The notes under the pieces are model-generated. The model had not been told where the DNA came from and searched no databases. It saw only the letters and a program-made list of their open reading frames with translations. Position numbers and translations under genes: made by a program. A stretch of DNA of 64,000 nucleotides, from positions 6,386,001-6,450,000 of the forward strand of contig JBAMJR010000180.1 of assembly GCA_038501785.1 (NCBI GenBank). The letters run 5' to 3'. The DNA is from Myoxocephalus aenaeus (Eukaryota; Chordata; Actinopteri; Perciformes; Cottidae). Shown in pieces: positions 11,701 through 21,530 of this stretch; within the stretch, counting starts at the first letter, position 1, and every line of letters starts with the position of its first letter.

Positions 11701-14700
11701 CAGTCTTGTGGGTTATATAATTTGTGTCCGAAGCCAAATCAATTAATGTCCCGATTCTTTGTCCAGCATTTGCTGTGACCTCGAGGAGCATCATAAGTAC
11801 TGGTCGCTCTTGCAGTCCACTTTCCACAAGAAGACTTGGTGGATCTTTTGTAGTGCTGAAGGCTCTTGACGCAGTGTTGGAGAACACATCCCGACATTGT
11901 TTTTCCAATTCTGGTGAAAGCTTGTTGAAAAACTCCTCTTGATCTGCTGTATGCTTCCTCCTGGTTTTCTCCCTCTCCGGGCCGAATCTGTGCTTCTCTC
12001 CGATGCTGCTTTTTCTCACCGCAGCATTGGGGCACAGAGAGAAATGATGCTCAGGAGCTTGCTCATCCCTGCAGACTTGGTTTTTACATAGAAAGTCAGT
12101 TGTGCAGTATGAAGCGTCCTCATGTACTTCGAGGCACCTCTTGCATGCTCCCAACTTTCTTACTGCAGCCTTCTTCTCTGTTAGCTTTAGCGCACGAAAC
12201 TGGTTGCAAAAGTAGAGTTTTCTCTTATGCTTTCCGTCCCCACAGACTACACACCCTAAATGGTCATCTTCTGCTTTGGTAGACTTGGTTCTAGCATATC
12301 TTGGCTCGGTTCTGGTCTCTTTTCTACTTGGCTCCTCCTCTCTTAGCTGCTCGAGCTGCTCATATATGCTCTCTTGCCCTTTAAGGAATGCCAAGAGACT
12401 GTCAAAACGAGTCTCTGCTGCCACTGCGTTTCTCCTGTCAGCGACATAGACAAGCCATTCTTTCTTCAGAACTTCTGGAAGTTTACTTTCTATTGATTTC
12501 GTTACCAGAGGATTTTTGATTGCGCCTGTGTCTCCAAGGTCGCTCAAATCTTGAAGTGCCTTCTCCACAGCTTGGATTAATTCCACTATTTTCCATGGCT
12601 GATGACCTCTGGCAGCTGGCATTCTCTGCAACTCCTCCACTATATCAATAGCAATCGCAATCTTATTGCCATAGCGGTTCTCTAGGACACGAAAAATGTC
12701 ACCTGCAGTGTTATAACTGCTCAGGCGAAGGTCTCTTGCGATTTTATCATCAAGACTGTCCAGTAGTTGAAACTTTTTCACTTCTTTTGAACCGGTCGGC
12801 TCACCCTGCTTCTGGAGTGCTTCCCAGTCCTTTTTCCACCTGTGGAAGTCACGTTTGTTCCCAGTAAACTTTGGCAGGGATATAGGTTTCAGTCTGATGG
12901 TGGCCGGCGTGGGCCCAATTGGTCTTTCCCCCTCCTCCTCTTTCCTAGCCTGTATGTACTCAGCCTTCCTGGAAACCAGCTTGGGAAGGAGGAGTTCAAG
13001 CCTCTTTATGCGGCTCTGAAAGTCCTTTTGCTCACTTGGTGGGATCCATCGTTTCCACCGACTGTACACCTCCTTTGCGGTCTTTACCCGTCCTTGCAGG
13101 TGGTCGAGCATGAAGTCGTATGCCTCCTGGCCACCATCGGGCCGCACATCAGCAGCATGGTCACCCACTTCCTCTGCTGCCTGCAATGCTGTTGACAATT
13201 CAACATCCCCGAAGTTATCCCAAAGTGCCTCCTGAATCAGACTTTTGACCTCCTTTAGCTTTACATCACACTCATTGAAAGTCTTTGCTATGTCGGCTTT
13301 CTGCTGTCTAGTTAACACAGCATCTTCACCTTCCTCCAGCTCCGCCTCCAGTTCTGTAATGAATCCAGCCTCCACATCTTCATTTGCCCCCATGACTTTC
13401 TCAGCTTCTTTTATGACATTATTGAAACTGTCTCTGAGCTCTTTTTCAGACATGTCCCTGTAGGTCCTGGTAATGGTGTTGACCAGACGTGTAAATAATC
13501 TTTTCGCTGTAGTTCGCTCCACCTTGAGCTGCTCGACTGATTTCTCCATAGCTTGATCCGTCATGCTTGAATCTGCTGCGTCGTTGATTTCAGTTGAGAA
13601 GGTAAGTACTACTTCAATGCTTCATATATTTTCACTTGATTGTCTTCTTTTCCCAGGATTCCAGTTTATTGCTTCCGCTGTTCCAGCTCAAAGCTCCCAG
13701 ATTTCCTTTTCCCGGTTTTCCAGACTTTCCAGTTTTTGGTCCGCGGTTTTTCACTGTCAAGTTACGGCTTCGGACCTTCTGCACTTCCCCACTTGATAGG
13801 GATTGACCCATCTACACCGATTCAAACTGGATTCCACTCCAATGAAAACCCAACTTTTCCTTTTTTTTTCTCCTTTTATTTTTGAGATTTGGATTGTTGA
13901 GTCCTTCACTCCGTATAGAAATACGATAGAGATAGAGGTGAAAAACCTTTAAATAAAAAAAAACAGAAAACACACATTTCAACATGCCAGAACCACTTTA
14001 AACACATGATCAGCGCCCGTGCACTCTGTCTACACACGTCACCACATAGCCCCCAGCTGTGCCTCCACCAACATGTCAACAAACATTTCGCTTTGCCACA
14101 CGTGAATGGGCTGCGGAGCCCCGTGACGTATTTAGCGCTCGCGCTAATCAAGCTGGTGGTGGCAGCGATCATCAGCAAAGTCCTTCAATTATAAAGTCTG
14201 TCACTCTTACCGGCTGCCTCTCCGGACTTGTAGACGCGTCTTTGCTGCGTTTGATCTAGCCGCCCGGCGTTTATTTAATCCCCACCTTTGACGTGCGCCC
14301 GCGGTGCTTCCGGTGCCTACAAGCTCCGCCCCTTTTCCTCCCAAGTCGGATTGCTTGCACTAACATTTAATTAAATGCTTTAAATGTTTATTATTTAATC
14401 TGTGACTATTTATCTCTTTCTGGGTGCTTTATTAATTTACAATTACCTTTATTTACCTTACATTCTTCCCCTTTCTTTTTATCCAAAATAAAAATCATGT
14501 TTGACCTCACAATATTCCTATATATTATATCTGCTTGTGTAAATGCCTGGAGGGTTTGTTTTTATTGTTGTGTATTTATTTAGCCATACTTTATACAGTT
14601 TGTCAGCCTACAACTTTAATCATCTGTGCATCCAACAATCTGTTCTGTCTGTTTAAAGTTACTTTGAGGAACTTTTAACTGTCTCAATTTAATACTGATG

Positions 14701-15250
14701 CCTTTTATATGACCTACATAAATACACGAGACCATCAGCGAGAAGATGATCTATTTCTATATAGTTTTTCTTAATGCTTGCATTCAGTGCCACTGGGTCA
14801 GATTCCTGCAACATCAGATGAAATCATCATCATTCAGACCCTGCTGCAGTAAAATGAGAGGTTTTCTAAAGGGACGCTCGGAAACACTACCACCTCCGTC
14901 CACAGGGGCCGCCAAAATCAACACAAAATGAAAGTTCCTTGTAGTAGCTCTAAACAAGTAAACAAATAACTTAAAATAAATAAATAATCCTACCTCTCTT
15001 TTGGTTAGTTTCAATCTAAATCCAAAGTTTTAAACTGTGCTCCCTTTGCCTGTTTTTGACCCAGGTCGAGGAGATTTTCACCTTGTCCTTGTCCCACCTG
15101 TGCAACCCTCAGAACCGTGGCTACACACACTTCCGCACCGGCGACAAGTACGGATACACTGTGCCAGTGTTTCGTAACGGGAAGTATCGAGTGTGGGGTC
15201 TGACGGCCATCGCCCTCGACCATACCCTGAAACTCATTGTCCCTGATTAG
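5724..15250 (+). CDS. nudt8: Nudix hydrolase 8 (NUDT8), mitochondrial CoA/nucleotide diphosphatase
   Basis: Coding exons 5724-6559, 6640-6772, 7369-7446 and 15065-15250 give 410 codons plus stop; a noncoding leader exon ends at 5080. The ATG lies one base into exon 2, right after its acceptor. The nudix region starts near residue 220 (FLFTLRSSTLKGRHKGDV) and the nudix box is in exon 3 (GGKSDPSDSDVV...REAREELGV), with the REAREELG helix intact. The usual upstream Glu of the Gx5E motif is replaced (Ser here). The C-terminal motif GYTHFRTGDKYGYTVPVF and RVWGLTAIALDHTLKLIV are typical of NUDT8. Family members hydrolyse CoA-type or nucleoside diphosphates in mitochondria. The N-terminal part is long (about 195 residues before the conserved core) and rich in Ser/Arg/Lys. 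Exon 3 appears to end at a GC donor. The last intron holds the BEL element. Confidence 0.9.
7483..8238 (-). repeat. BEL element LTR (3' LTR in element orientation)
   Basis: Starts TGTCAAGTTACGG and ends CCTCACA on the plus strand. It matches 13755-14511 except that its A-run near 7682-7690 is one base shorter. It follows the pol end and the polypurine tract in element orientation. Confidence 0.95.
8321..13564 (-). CDS. BEL/Pao Gag-Pol polyprotein, apparently lacking RNase H
   Basis: A single 1747-codon ORF without stops. The N-terminal 430 residues are charged and helical (Gag), followed by a Cys/His-rich zinc region from about residue 438 (CVVC...CKRC...CKNQVC). A protease-like motif LIDLASDTNYI lies near residue 606. 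Reverse transcriptase has YVDD near residue 1077. Integrase has an HHCC zinc module (HQGSHDGV ... CIICKKAK) near 1342, then the DDE core: TTIDLFGPY, WSDPGTNF and NGAAEAAV. Only about 265 residues separate YVDD from the integrase zinc finger, and no RNase H SDGS-type motif is visible there, which suggests an in-frame internal deletion. If so the copy would be unable to retrotranspose on its own. The start is the first ATG of the frame, 190 bp inside the LTR. Confidence 0.9.
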   Translation of the reverse strand: MTDQAMEKSVEQLKVERTTAKRLFTRLVNTITRTYRDMSEKELRDSFNNVIKEAEKVMGANEDVEAGFITELEAELEEGEDAVLTRQQKADIAKTFNECDVKLKEVKSLIQEALWDNFGDVELSTALQAAEEVGDHAADVRPDGGQEAYDFMLDHLQGRVKTAKEVYSRWKRWIPPSEQKDFQSRIKRLELLLPKLVSRKAEYIQARKEEEGERPIGPTPATIRLKPISLPKFTGNKRDFHRWKKDWEALQKQGEPTGSKEVKKFQLLDSLDDKIARDLRLSSYNTAGDIFRVLENRYGNKIAIAIDIVEELQRMPAARGHQPWKIVELIQAVEKALQDLSDLGDTGAIKNPLVTKSIESKLPEVLKKEWLVYVADRRNAVAAETRFDSLLAFLKGQESIYEQLEQLREEEPSRKETRTEPRYARTKSTKAEDDHLGCVVCGDGKHKRKLYFCNQFRALKLTEKKAAVRKLGACKRCLEVHEDASYCTTDFLCKNQVCRDEQAPEHHFSLCPNAAVRKSSIGEKHRFGPEREKTRRKHTADQEEFFNKLSPELEKQCRDVFSNTASRAFSTTKDPPSLLVESGLQERPVLMMLLEVTANAGQRIGTLIDLASDTNYITHKTASELNLRSEEITLVVHGVGGMKVRVETRRYLLRIRVKTPKGTLKPHQLVCYGLDSIANVHKNVTPEQLHRFFPSIPLDELVRPKEVHLLISHREGQLAPQRIQAVGDLVLWDGPLGKTVGGTHPDLFEELTVAAHRSKTHFARSMRAAAVKYEELTSRIPETLLRNKQVSATFQESSTSTTRKDFLEWWKWDSIGAACEPRCGGCRCGKCQPGGKEMTLAEEREVEIMKEGLTYVKGDSHSEEPHWHSRYPWLEDPASLPNNKRTVEATFLRTEKQLAKEPEWKVAYTAQVHDMVDRGAAIKLSKEAVTNWKGPVWYVSHLIAPNPHSVTTPVRLVWNSSQKCKGVSLNDLLMKGPDVLNQIRAVLLRFRCGVHAALGDIKKMYNSVWLEDREVHLHRFLWRDSEDEELAEYAITRVNIGDKPAGCIAQLAMRETANLAPFIHLNVERQVLQEDSYVDDILTSHNDLDQLKTIAANVKHILQAGGFKLKPWVFSGQSGRKGWKDEPEKAGTKILVLPNQMSEDDNKALGLGYMVEEDKLHVMTAINFSRRKKKMRSGHDLHQGQVRDQMPNPLTRRELLSQVSGLYDPVGLVTPAKQKGAILVRRAFQEAKTGKCPVKETWDIALSDDLREAAKSSKWEAVSSAGVVSVKEREEALRDIFLAEQEGTTFPSTTTDRLVVYKEENSGLLVCGGRVQIFKEDQVGVPILPYNTWVSTLLAREAHQGSHDGVAGTLLKMRRRAWVVRGRRIAQKVVDGCIICKKAKARKCQQVMGDLPPERAEPAAPFKFTTIDLFGPYQVKDDVKKRVRLKVWGVVFCCMASRAIHTELVNTLSTEGFLMAYQRFTAIRGHPRKIWSDPGTNFIGAKPVLEELYRFLDGLNKPALQENAAKNGTEWMWKIHPADSPHRNGAAEAAVRIVKRALQTLGKESELTYSEFQTTLHIAANLANERPIDARVQSREDCIQYITPNTLLLGRASQTGDVQTFDFASYPYKRLRAMQSEVTKFWRHWSQLAGPNLFVRSKWHTIERNVAVGDVVWLSDQNALRGQFKLGRVISTNPDSKGIVRDVNVRIFPSYNVPVTRPTREARASHPTVSEQNRKMQATILHRDVRRLVVLLPAEEQNNISRR
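13755..14511 (-). repeat. BEL element LTR (5' LTR in element orientation)
   Basis: Second copy of the LTR, 757 bp, bounded by TG and CA. On the minus strand it contains a TATA-like CTTTATAATTG and lies upstream of the polyprotein start, so it should hold the element's promoter. Confidence 0.93.
14517..15064 (+). other. Remainder of the last nudt8 intron, no gene seen
   Basis: AT-rich sequence between the BEL target duplication and the last nudt8 exon. It ends in a good acceptor (TTTTTGACCCAG) at 15064. No conserved protein or RNA is recognised. Confidence 0.6.
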
Positions 15251-15797
15251 CAGCTGAGCCTGCTGTTTTTTTTTTTTTTTTTTTTTTTTTTACAGTTTAT
15301 AGTACACTTAGACCTATCATGTGACTCAAAGATTGGATCTAGTCAAATGTGCAGTCAGGTTTTGTGTAGCAAATGTCAGGAATCGGTTTCAATGTGAAAT
15401 ATTTTCTTTTATGAAGGACTTTCCAGTCAGGAGAATATTTTTTTTTTCCCGCTACTTGTACCTGATTGATTCTTACCTGAACATTTATCAGTATTTCTTT
15501 ATATTATGAAGAACTTTGAATTTAAAATGCTCACAAATCCTTTTTTTTATTCAGCTTCTCTACCAGCAGTTACCAAATACATGGATATTAACAAGCTCAA
15601 TCAATGCGCCACGAATATATAAGTTTTGCCGTGAGAGTTTTCCAATGAAGCTTGTTTTTATTAAATTTTTATTTTGTGGGCTGAGAGAAGTGCACAAATG
15701 ATGGTTCCCAGTGTGAGTCAGCTCATGTTCGTTTTATCTCACACTGGATCAAATCTTGACTGAAACACTGAAAGGATAGAAGATTGGTGAACAAAGC

Positions 15798-15803
15798 AAT
15801 AAA
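15798..15803 (+). terminator. Probable nudt8 polyadenylation signal
   Basis: AATAAA about 550 bases after the nudt8 stop codon. The stretch 15251-16182 between nudt8 and mfrp otherwise holds a T-run at about 15267-15290 and AT-rich 3' UTR. No C1q or collagen-like coding sequence is seen in it on either strand. Confidence 0.5.
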
Positions 15804-16182
15804 GATTGTTTTTAAGGTGTTCTCCCTGTATTGTTAATGCTTTCTTAAAAGGTTTCATGGTTTCTGAATCCCACAGAAAACATGAATAATTTTTTATTCA
15901 ATGCACGTCAAAGCTTTTCTTTTAGAATGGCTACTGTGCAACGATACTCTGCATGCACCACAAGCTTTAAAGGCTGTTTTTTAATGAGGTTTATGCTCAT
16001 GCTACAAGTCAAAACTCCTTTCTACAACTCTTGAATACTGAGTCCAGAAAACGAGTATTCAGTTCTGCAAGATGCCGGCCTGTCGGTCCTCAAAATGCTG
16101 CCAAACTGAAGTGAAATGTTCGGTTAAAAAGATTCGGGGTGGAGATGATCAATCTCTTACTAACAAAAAAAACACATAAACA

Positions 16183-19100
16183 TCAAGGCAGCGAGCACTC
16201 CACGGGGTCCTGTGAGTCCGGCAGCAGGTGGCAGTTGAAGGGCCAGCTGAAGGAGAAGAGGTCCAGGGCTTGGCTGCATTGCTGCTCGGCAGAGGAGCAG
16301 ACGGAGCGGCAGGGCTGGACGACGCCGCCCTGAGCGCTGCACTGCGGCAGGAACATCCCACACACCAGCCTCCGCAAGGGCTCGAAGCACGGCAGCTCCA
16401 TCAGCACCTGGAAAAGGGGAGCGCGTGAGTTTGAAGACGTCAGAAGACGTTACAGCCGTTGGTGTGTGTGTTTGTGCCACCAAGGGGTCGAGATAATACA
16501 GCAGCAACAACCAGTTGGGAAGTTTATGAAGGTATGTTTTTTTACTCGGTACTGTCGCAGGAGCGTGGCTGCCTCTCTCTGGTCAGAAATGGACAGCCAG
16601 ATGTTTGGGAATGAGGTGAGGTTGTAGCTGAGGCCTTGACACATCTCTACCTCGATGAACTCGCACGATGAAGCTGAGGGCACGGAGAAAACAATAGACA
16701 AAGGGAGTTATAATGTCATCGCCAACTTTTATTCTGTCACAGGTTTTGTTGTTTCCGTGTCCTCAGCCAAACTCTGGGAACAAAAAGTGCCGTATCCGTG
16801 ACTGATCGGGGTCAGCGATAACGGACTCACTGAAGGGAGGGTAGGTGGAGTTGCCACAGCTCTGCTCGTCTGCTCCGTCGGGGCAGTCGGTCCATCCGTC
16901 ACACAGCCACTGCTGCTGGAGGCACTCCCCTGTGCTGCAGGCAAACTGGCTGGGGCCGCATGTCCCTTTAAATCAAGACAAGAGGAGTTTAACAAAGCAT
17001 CAGAAGTAGGTCATAATATAAAAAGGTGAGGTGAGGAGAGGAAAGGTGGTCTAAAGGAGACACAAAAGGAGACAGGATGTAAAACAAGGAGAACATATGG
17101 AAAGAAAGAAGGTTCACACAGATGTTTGGTTCCTTATGAATTGGCTTTATCAATAACTCACTGCCCAGAACCGACACTGCCTGGTATGTTGCGTTGAAGC
17201 CGACGTCGGCCACTCCCTCATCAGCCACGAATACCACCGTCATGTAGGGGCTGGAGGAGGTCAGGTCTGGAGGGAAGGTGGTACCGCAAAACCTGAGACG
17301 CAAGAAGAGGAAACAAAAACTATAACCTACTATGTATATAAAGGAGGACACACATTTACACCTTTTAAGGGGGCAATCTTGAGTATTTGTTTCGTTGGAA
17401 CAAATGTCTGTTAAGTCATGATCTATCACCAAAGGCGGTAACACAATGGGGATTGAGCCGATATGGTCCACTGAGGAAAGTATTGGAATATTTATATATT
17501 TGCAGTATTACAAACTGGGTGTCAGTGGAGAAATGCCCCAGAAGAAAAAGGCTGTATTGTGTTTGTTTTTTCCATTGAATGTACACACACACAAAATTAC
17601 CAATGCACCCTATTTGGAAAAATACTTTAATATGGACAGAAACAGAAATTGTAAATCAACCAGGACTGAAATCTTAATGATCACCACTTCAAGCAGCAAG
17701 GAAGGAATGACTGAAGCTACAGTTTCTGTCCAGGAGGCAGAAGAAAATAATATATATTATTTATACATATATACATCACCTTCCCAGAACTCTTCCAGCT
17801 CCAGTGCTGACGCTGTCGTGCACCTCCACGTAGTCGAACTCGCACACGTCCTGAGTCTCCAGGCTGAAGTTCTTGAAGCTCAGCGTGATGACGTGACCCT
17901 CCTCCGCGGATATGTACCATGTGCACAACTGACGGAGGGTACAACAAATAAGAGAACGGCAGATTAGAGAGGAACGCGGCCCAAATGATGGGCAGTTTGG
18001 AGAGAAGAATGCACCTGCTGGTGAGGATAAGGCCTGGGGTGGTTTGGACTTGAGATGTAACCATTCGGCCCCGTCTTCTGCCCTCCACAGTCTGTTGAAA
18101 CGAATAAAAAGCCCATGAGTTCCCTCTTGTGTCCTTTTCAAGTGCTTTTAACATGTGTTTTTGGGGGGGTTGTTGCTGCTGCATGCTCTCACCTTTGTGT
18201 TTATGGCTGCAGTTGGCCTCGTCTGTTTGGTCGTGGCAGTTTGGATGCCCGTCACACACGGACACGGGCAGCAGGCAGCGACCACTGTCACACAGGAACT
18301 CCTCTCTGGAGCAGCTCTCTGAGGACACACACACACACACACACACACATGCACTTGAATGGTAAGCGGTGGCATGAGGCCGTGTGTTTTGCAGACGCAC
18401 GCGCTACTGACTGTGTCCAGGCAGCATGGCCCTGTATTGAGCGGTGAAGCCGCTGCCCGCGATGCTGCCGTCAGACCGAAAGGTGACCCACACCGAGCTG
18501 CTGTTTGTGTTGACCGTCGGTGGGGCAACGTTACCGCAGAACCTGCAGGAGAGAGATAGACCTTTTAAGCATCCCTTTCTACATATTACAGCTTTGGAGC
18601 TGCCAGTGGAGTCTGAACTTTGCACTGTCAATTATGTCAAGGATTTGCGAGCCACGTTACGCAACACTATTAGAATTTTCATGAATCGTTTATTGCGACA
18701 CTTTCCAAGAATGGAAGTAGGCAAAAAGTTTCCTGGTGTGTTGAAATCTTTCCGAGAAGCCCATCGAGAACCTCGACGCGCTCTCCTGTCGTGCACAGAC
18801 CTTTAGCGCCACCTACCAACCATTTAAGGTAATGAACACAGAATGTTCCTTTTCGGGAGGCAAATGTATTGAAATGTTTGAAAAGTTAGTAAATGTGTAT
18901 TTTCGTACACTCGCATGTGTATTTGCCAGAACACACATCAGTACTTTGTCATGAAAACCTGGATGAGATCGTTTTTGTTATTCCTCTCCGGAGTGACATT
19001 ACGTTTAAATCTGTGTGCAAAGTTTAAGGTCTTCTTCCAACAGAAGCATGAGCCTCTAAAGGAGAGGCTTAGTCAGCATAGGATGACAATAACATCTGAG

Positions 19101-21530
19101 GAGAAACTACGCGGTTGTGCCTGGAGAGGAAAGCTGCCAAAGGCCCTGAGAGTATTCCATCCATGGAGATATTTGGGGTCTTGAACTACCTGGTGACCAC
19201 GGAGCTGTGCTCTATCTGCTCCTGCACCTCCAGCCAGTCAAACAGGCAGGGAGACGGCCCCTCCACGGCCAGAGAGGAAACGTGGATCTGGACCTGGTGG
19301 GTGGGCGCCACCCGGATCACCCACACGCACAACGAGTTGGGGGGGTAGGAGCCGGGGTGGTTGGGAGAACTGAAACTGCCCTCTGAGTCGGTCAACACCC
19401 CTCCACAACCTGGGAGACGGAGAGGGACACCAGTTTCAGCTGCACACATAAAAAGATATACAATATAAATGTCCATTTATCTTGAATCACTCACGTGTTT
19501 CAGATGTTGGGATCCTCGCGGGCTGCGGTGCAGATGTACTTTCCTGTTGACTTCTGTTGGCGGGGATTGTGGGTAAAGTTTGGGAGCCTCCATCCCCTGC
19601 ATTCAGCCCGTCTGCAGAGCTGGTGGACAGCGGCGGATCCTCCACCGCCTGGCCTTTCATCTCTGGAAACATGGCAGGGAGGCTATGGTTGCAGTATTGG
19701 TTAAATTATGATACTTTATGTTTTGAAGTGTCCAGTTTGATTATAAAATCCCTAAAAGGCCTTGTAATCAGTTTCTATATCTATTTCCGTTTCGTTTTGT
19801 GATGATGATCGATGCTGAGCAGAGACTCACGCGTGAGGATGAGAGCCAGCGCCAGTCCGAGGGCCGTCAACAGGAGCAGGGCCGCGGCGGAGACCGCCAA
19901 CACACCCCAGCCCCAACCCGGGCCCCGCAGGCGCATCACACACACCCCAAACACACCCCGGCCTAGACCTGAAGCACAGAGCACACATTCACATTAACAC
20001 TGTTTGTGACAGGACACGGGAGATTTGGATTGCTCCCAAAGTTAATTTCAGGATTCAAACTGCCTGTTTTGCTTATATATTTATTGCATATTATTCCCCT
20101 TTCAGTTAAGACTACTGGACTTTCTCAAATGTTTACTTCCTCATATGTATTGTAGTGTTCTTCACAGATTGAAACAAGGATACCTTTAGTTACTAGTATG
20201 GATCAAACACCAAATAAACAAAGGACTCAACATTTCCCATAATGCAACTTGGTAGTGTCTTTGACGGACTCTTCCTGCTTTTCAAACTCTGTACTTCCAC
20301 TTTTTAAAACAGACTTACTTTTATGCATTTAGTCTCCAAATTGAGAATTGACCCTGATGACATCACTGTGACATCATCAGGGTTGTTTTTCTCTTTTTAG
20401 GAAACTTACTCCAGAGCCACAGGAGACATTACACAAGCTAAACGGGATTAACCATGACCAGTTACTGAGAGCCATAACAGCCATGTTTTACACACACTTC
20501 ACCATTCTTCAATAGAACTGGACTTTAAACCGGCAGAGTCTGTGGGTGACACAGTAAAGTTGCTAATCCAATACAGAAAGCTGCGTGCTGATTGGCCGAC
20601 TCACCAGCTGCCGGCGGTTTGATTGGCTCAGGCGTGGACGAGGACGTCCTGAATCCCTCCACTCTCTCCTCTCGCTCGCCCTCCAGCTCAAAGGCAGGGT
20701 TGCAGAACACATTCTGCAGAAAGTTGTGGAAATGAAACTATATCAATAAAAAATAAAAAATATTCATAAGTAATGAAATCTTTACTCATTTGTTGAGGGG
20801 TTTTCCTGCTCCTGTAGTTGGTCTGGCATGACCAGTAGCTTGTGGTTGCTACTGTTAGCATACTTATGATACTTAGTGCTGTTCATTACTATCAATTTGG
20901 TAACTTTATTTTTGTTTGTGGTCCCGTTACACTCCCTGGGGTACATTTAGAATCCTGCTATGTCCAAGGCATGACCCGCCCTCCTCTGCCTCTGATTGGA
21001 TAATATATAGGCTAAGCCAATCAGAGGCAGAGGGCCACGTTTTTCGACGCAGTGTGATTCCTAATGTTGCTATGGTTGCCCTTGCTTAAGTATCCAGAAC
21101 AATACTACTCATTTTGCTGAAATGAATGCCACCGTGGGCAGTTTTTGTTGGATACTGTCGCCGACTGCTGTTCGGCAAACGTTACATTGCCTCGCATTAA
21201 ATATTTACCCAATGTTTACTGTACGTCTACACATTTAATGCACAAATGAGAGACTCATGTAGGTCCAAATCTAGGAAGCAGGATAAAAAAAACACTGGCA
21301 TAGCAGGGTTACAGGTCCATAAAGGCTTGAAATTAAGTATATTTAACACTGTTGTAGAGGTAAAAAACAACTCAAAAAGTGTTTTAGAATATCATAATGG
21401 ACTAAATAGGATAAAATATCCTACTAAATGTCTCACTGACCTTTATTAACCACCACGATCCATCATCCTCACTCACCTTATAGATATCTGAAGAGTCGGA
21501 GTACACCGCAACTTGGCTGAGGTCAGACAT
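16183..21530 (-). CDS. mfrp: Membrane frizzled-related protein (MFRP)
   Basis: Thirteen exons with consistent phases: 21530-21477, 20713-20605, 19968-19831, 19662-19495, 19409-19190, 18542-18412, 18318-18193, 18091-18015, 17928-17780, 17292-17162, 16965-16831, 16673-16546 and 16407-16183, giving 596 codons plus stop. The N-terminus is cytoplasmic (FCNPAFE motif), followed by one hydrophobic segment (VLAVSAAALLLLTALGLALALIL) and no signal peptide, so type II topology. Then come a Ser/Thr/Pro stalk, CUB1, LDLa1 (CSREEFLCDSGRC...DQTDEANC), CUB2, LDLa2 (CGPSQFACSTGEC...DGADEQSC) and a Frizzled cysteine-rich domain to the C-terminus. This order is diagnostic of MFRP, which acts in retinal pigment epithelium and ciliary tissue and controls eye size. 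In mammals MFRP shares a transcript with C1QTNF5; here the next gene downstream is convergent nudt8. All domain cysteines I checked are present. Confidence 0.95.
20349..20381. repeat. Imperfect palindrome in mfrp intron 2
   Basis: Two 15-base arms (ACCCTGATGACATCA and its near complement) form a hairpin with two mismatches and almost no loop. It lies in the intron between the N-terminal and membrane exons. It resembles the middle of a dispersed repeat and contains CRE-like TGACATCA cores. The rest of that intron shows no gene. Confidence 0.5.
20983..21033. repeat. Perfect 17-bp inverted repeat with CCAAT boxes, mfrp intron 1
   Basis: CCTCTGCCTCTGATTGG at 20983-20999 is exactly complementary to 21017-21033, with a 17-base AT-rich loop between. 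Each arm holds a CCAAT box in opposite orientation. It lies about 450 bases into the transcribed region of mfrp. Function unknown; a MITE remnant or an enhancer are both possible. Confidence 0.7.

Larger units (their letters stand above)
7483..14511 (-). mobile_element. BEL/Pao LTR retrotransposon, young insertion
   Basis: A 7.03-kb element in antisense orientation inside the nudt8 intron. The LTRs are 756 and 757 bp, begin TG and end CA, and appear identical except for one base in an A-run. A perfect 5-bp target duplication ATATT flanks it (7478-7482 and 14512-14516). A purine-rich tract (GTGGGAGG on the minus strand) abuts the inner edge of the left-hand LTR, at the place expected for the polypurine tract. 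The leader between ORF and LTR (13565-13754) shows no clear tRNA primer match next to the LTR. Gag, protease, reverse transcriptase and integrase are in one ORF. Near-identity of the LTRs implies a very recent insertion. Confidence 0.95.

Noticed and set aside
18444..18806. Plus-strand frame of 120 codons inside mfrp
   Set aside because: It overlaps an mfrp CUB exon on the other strand and has no recognisable domain.
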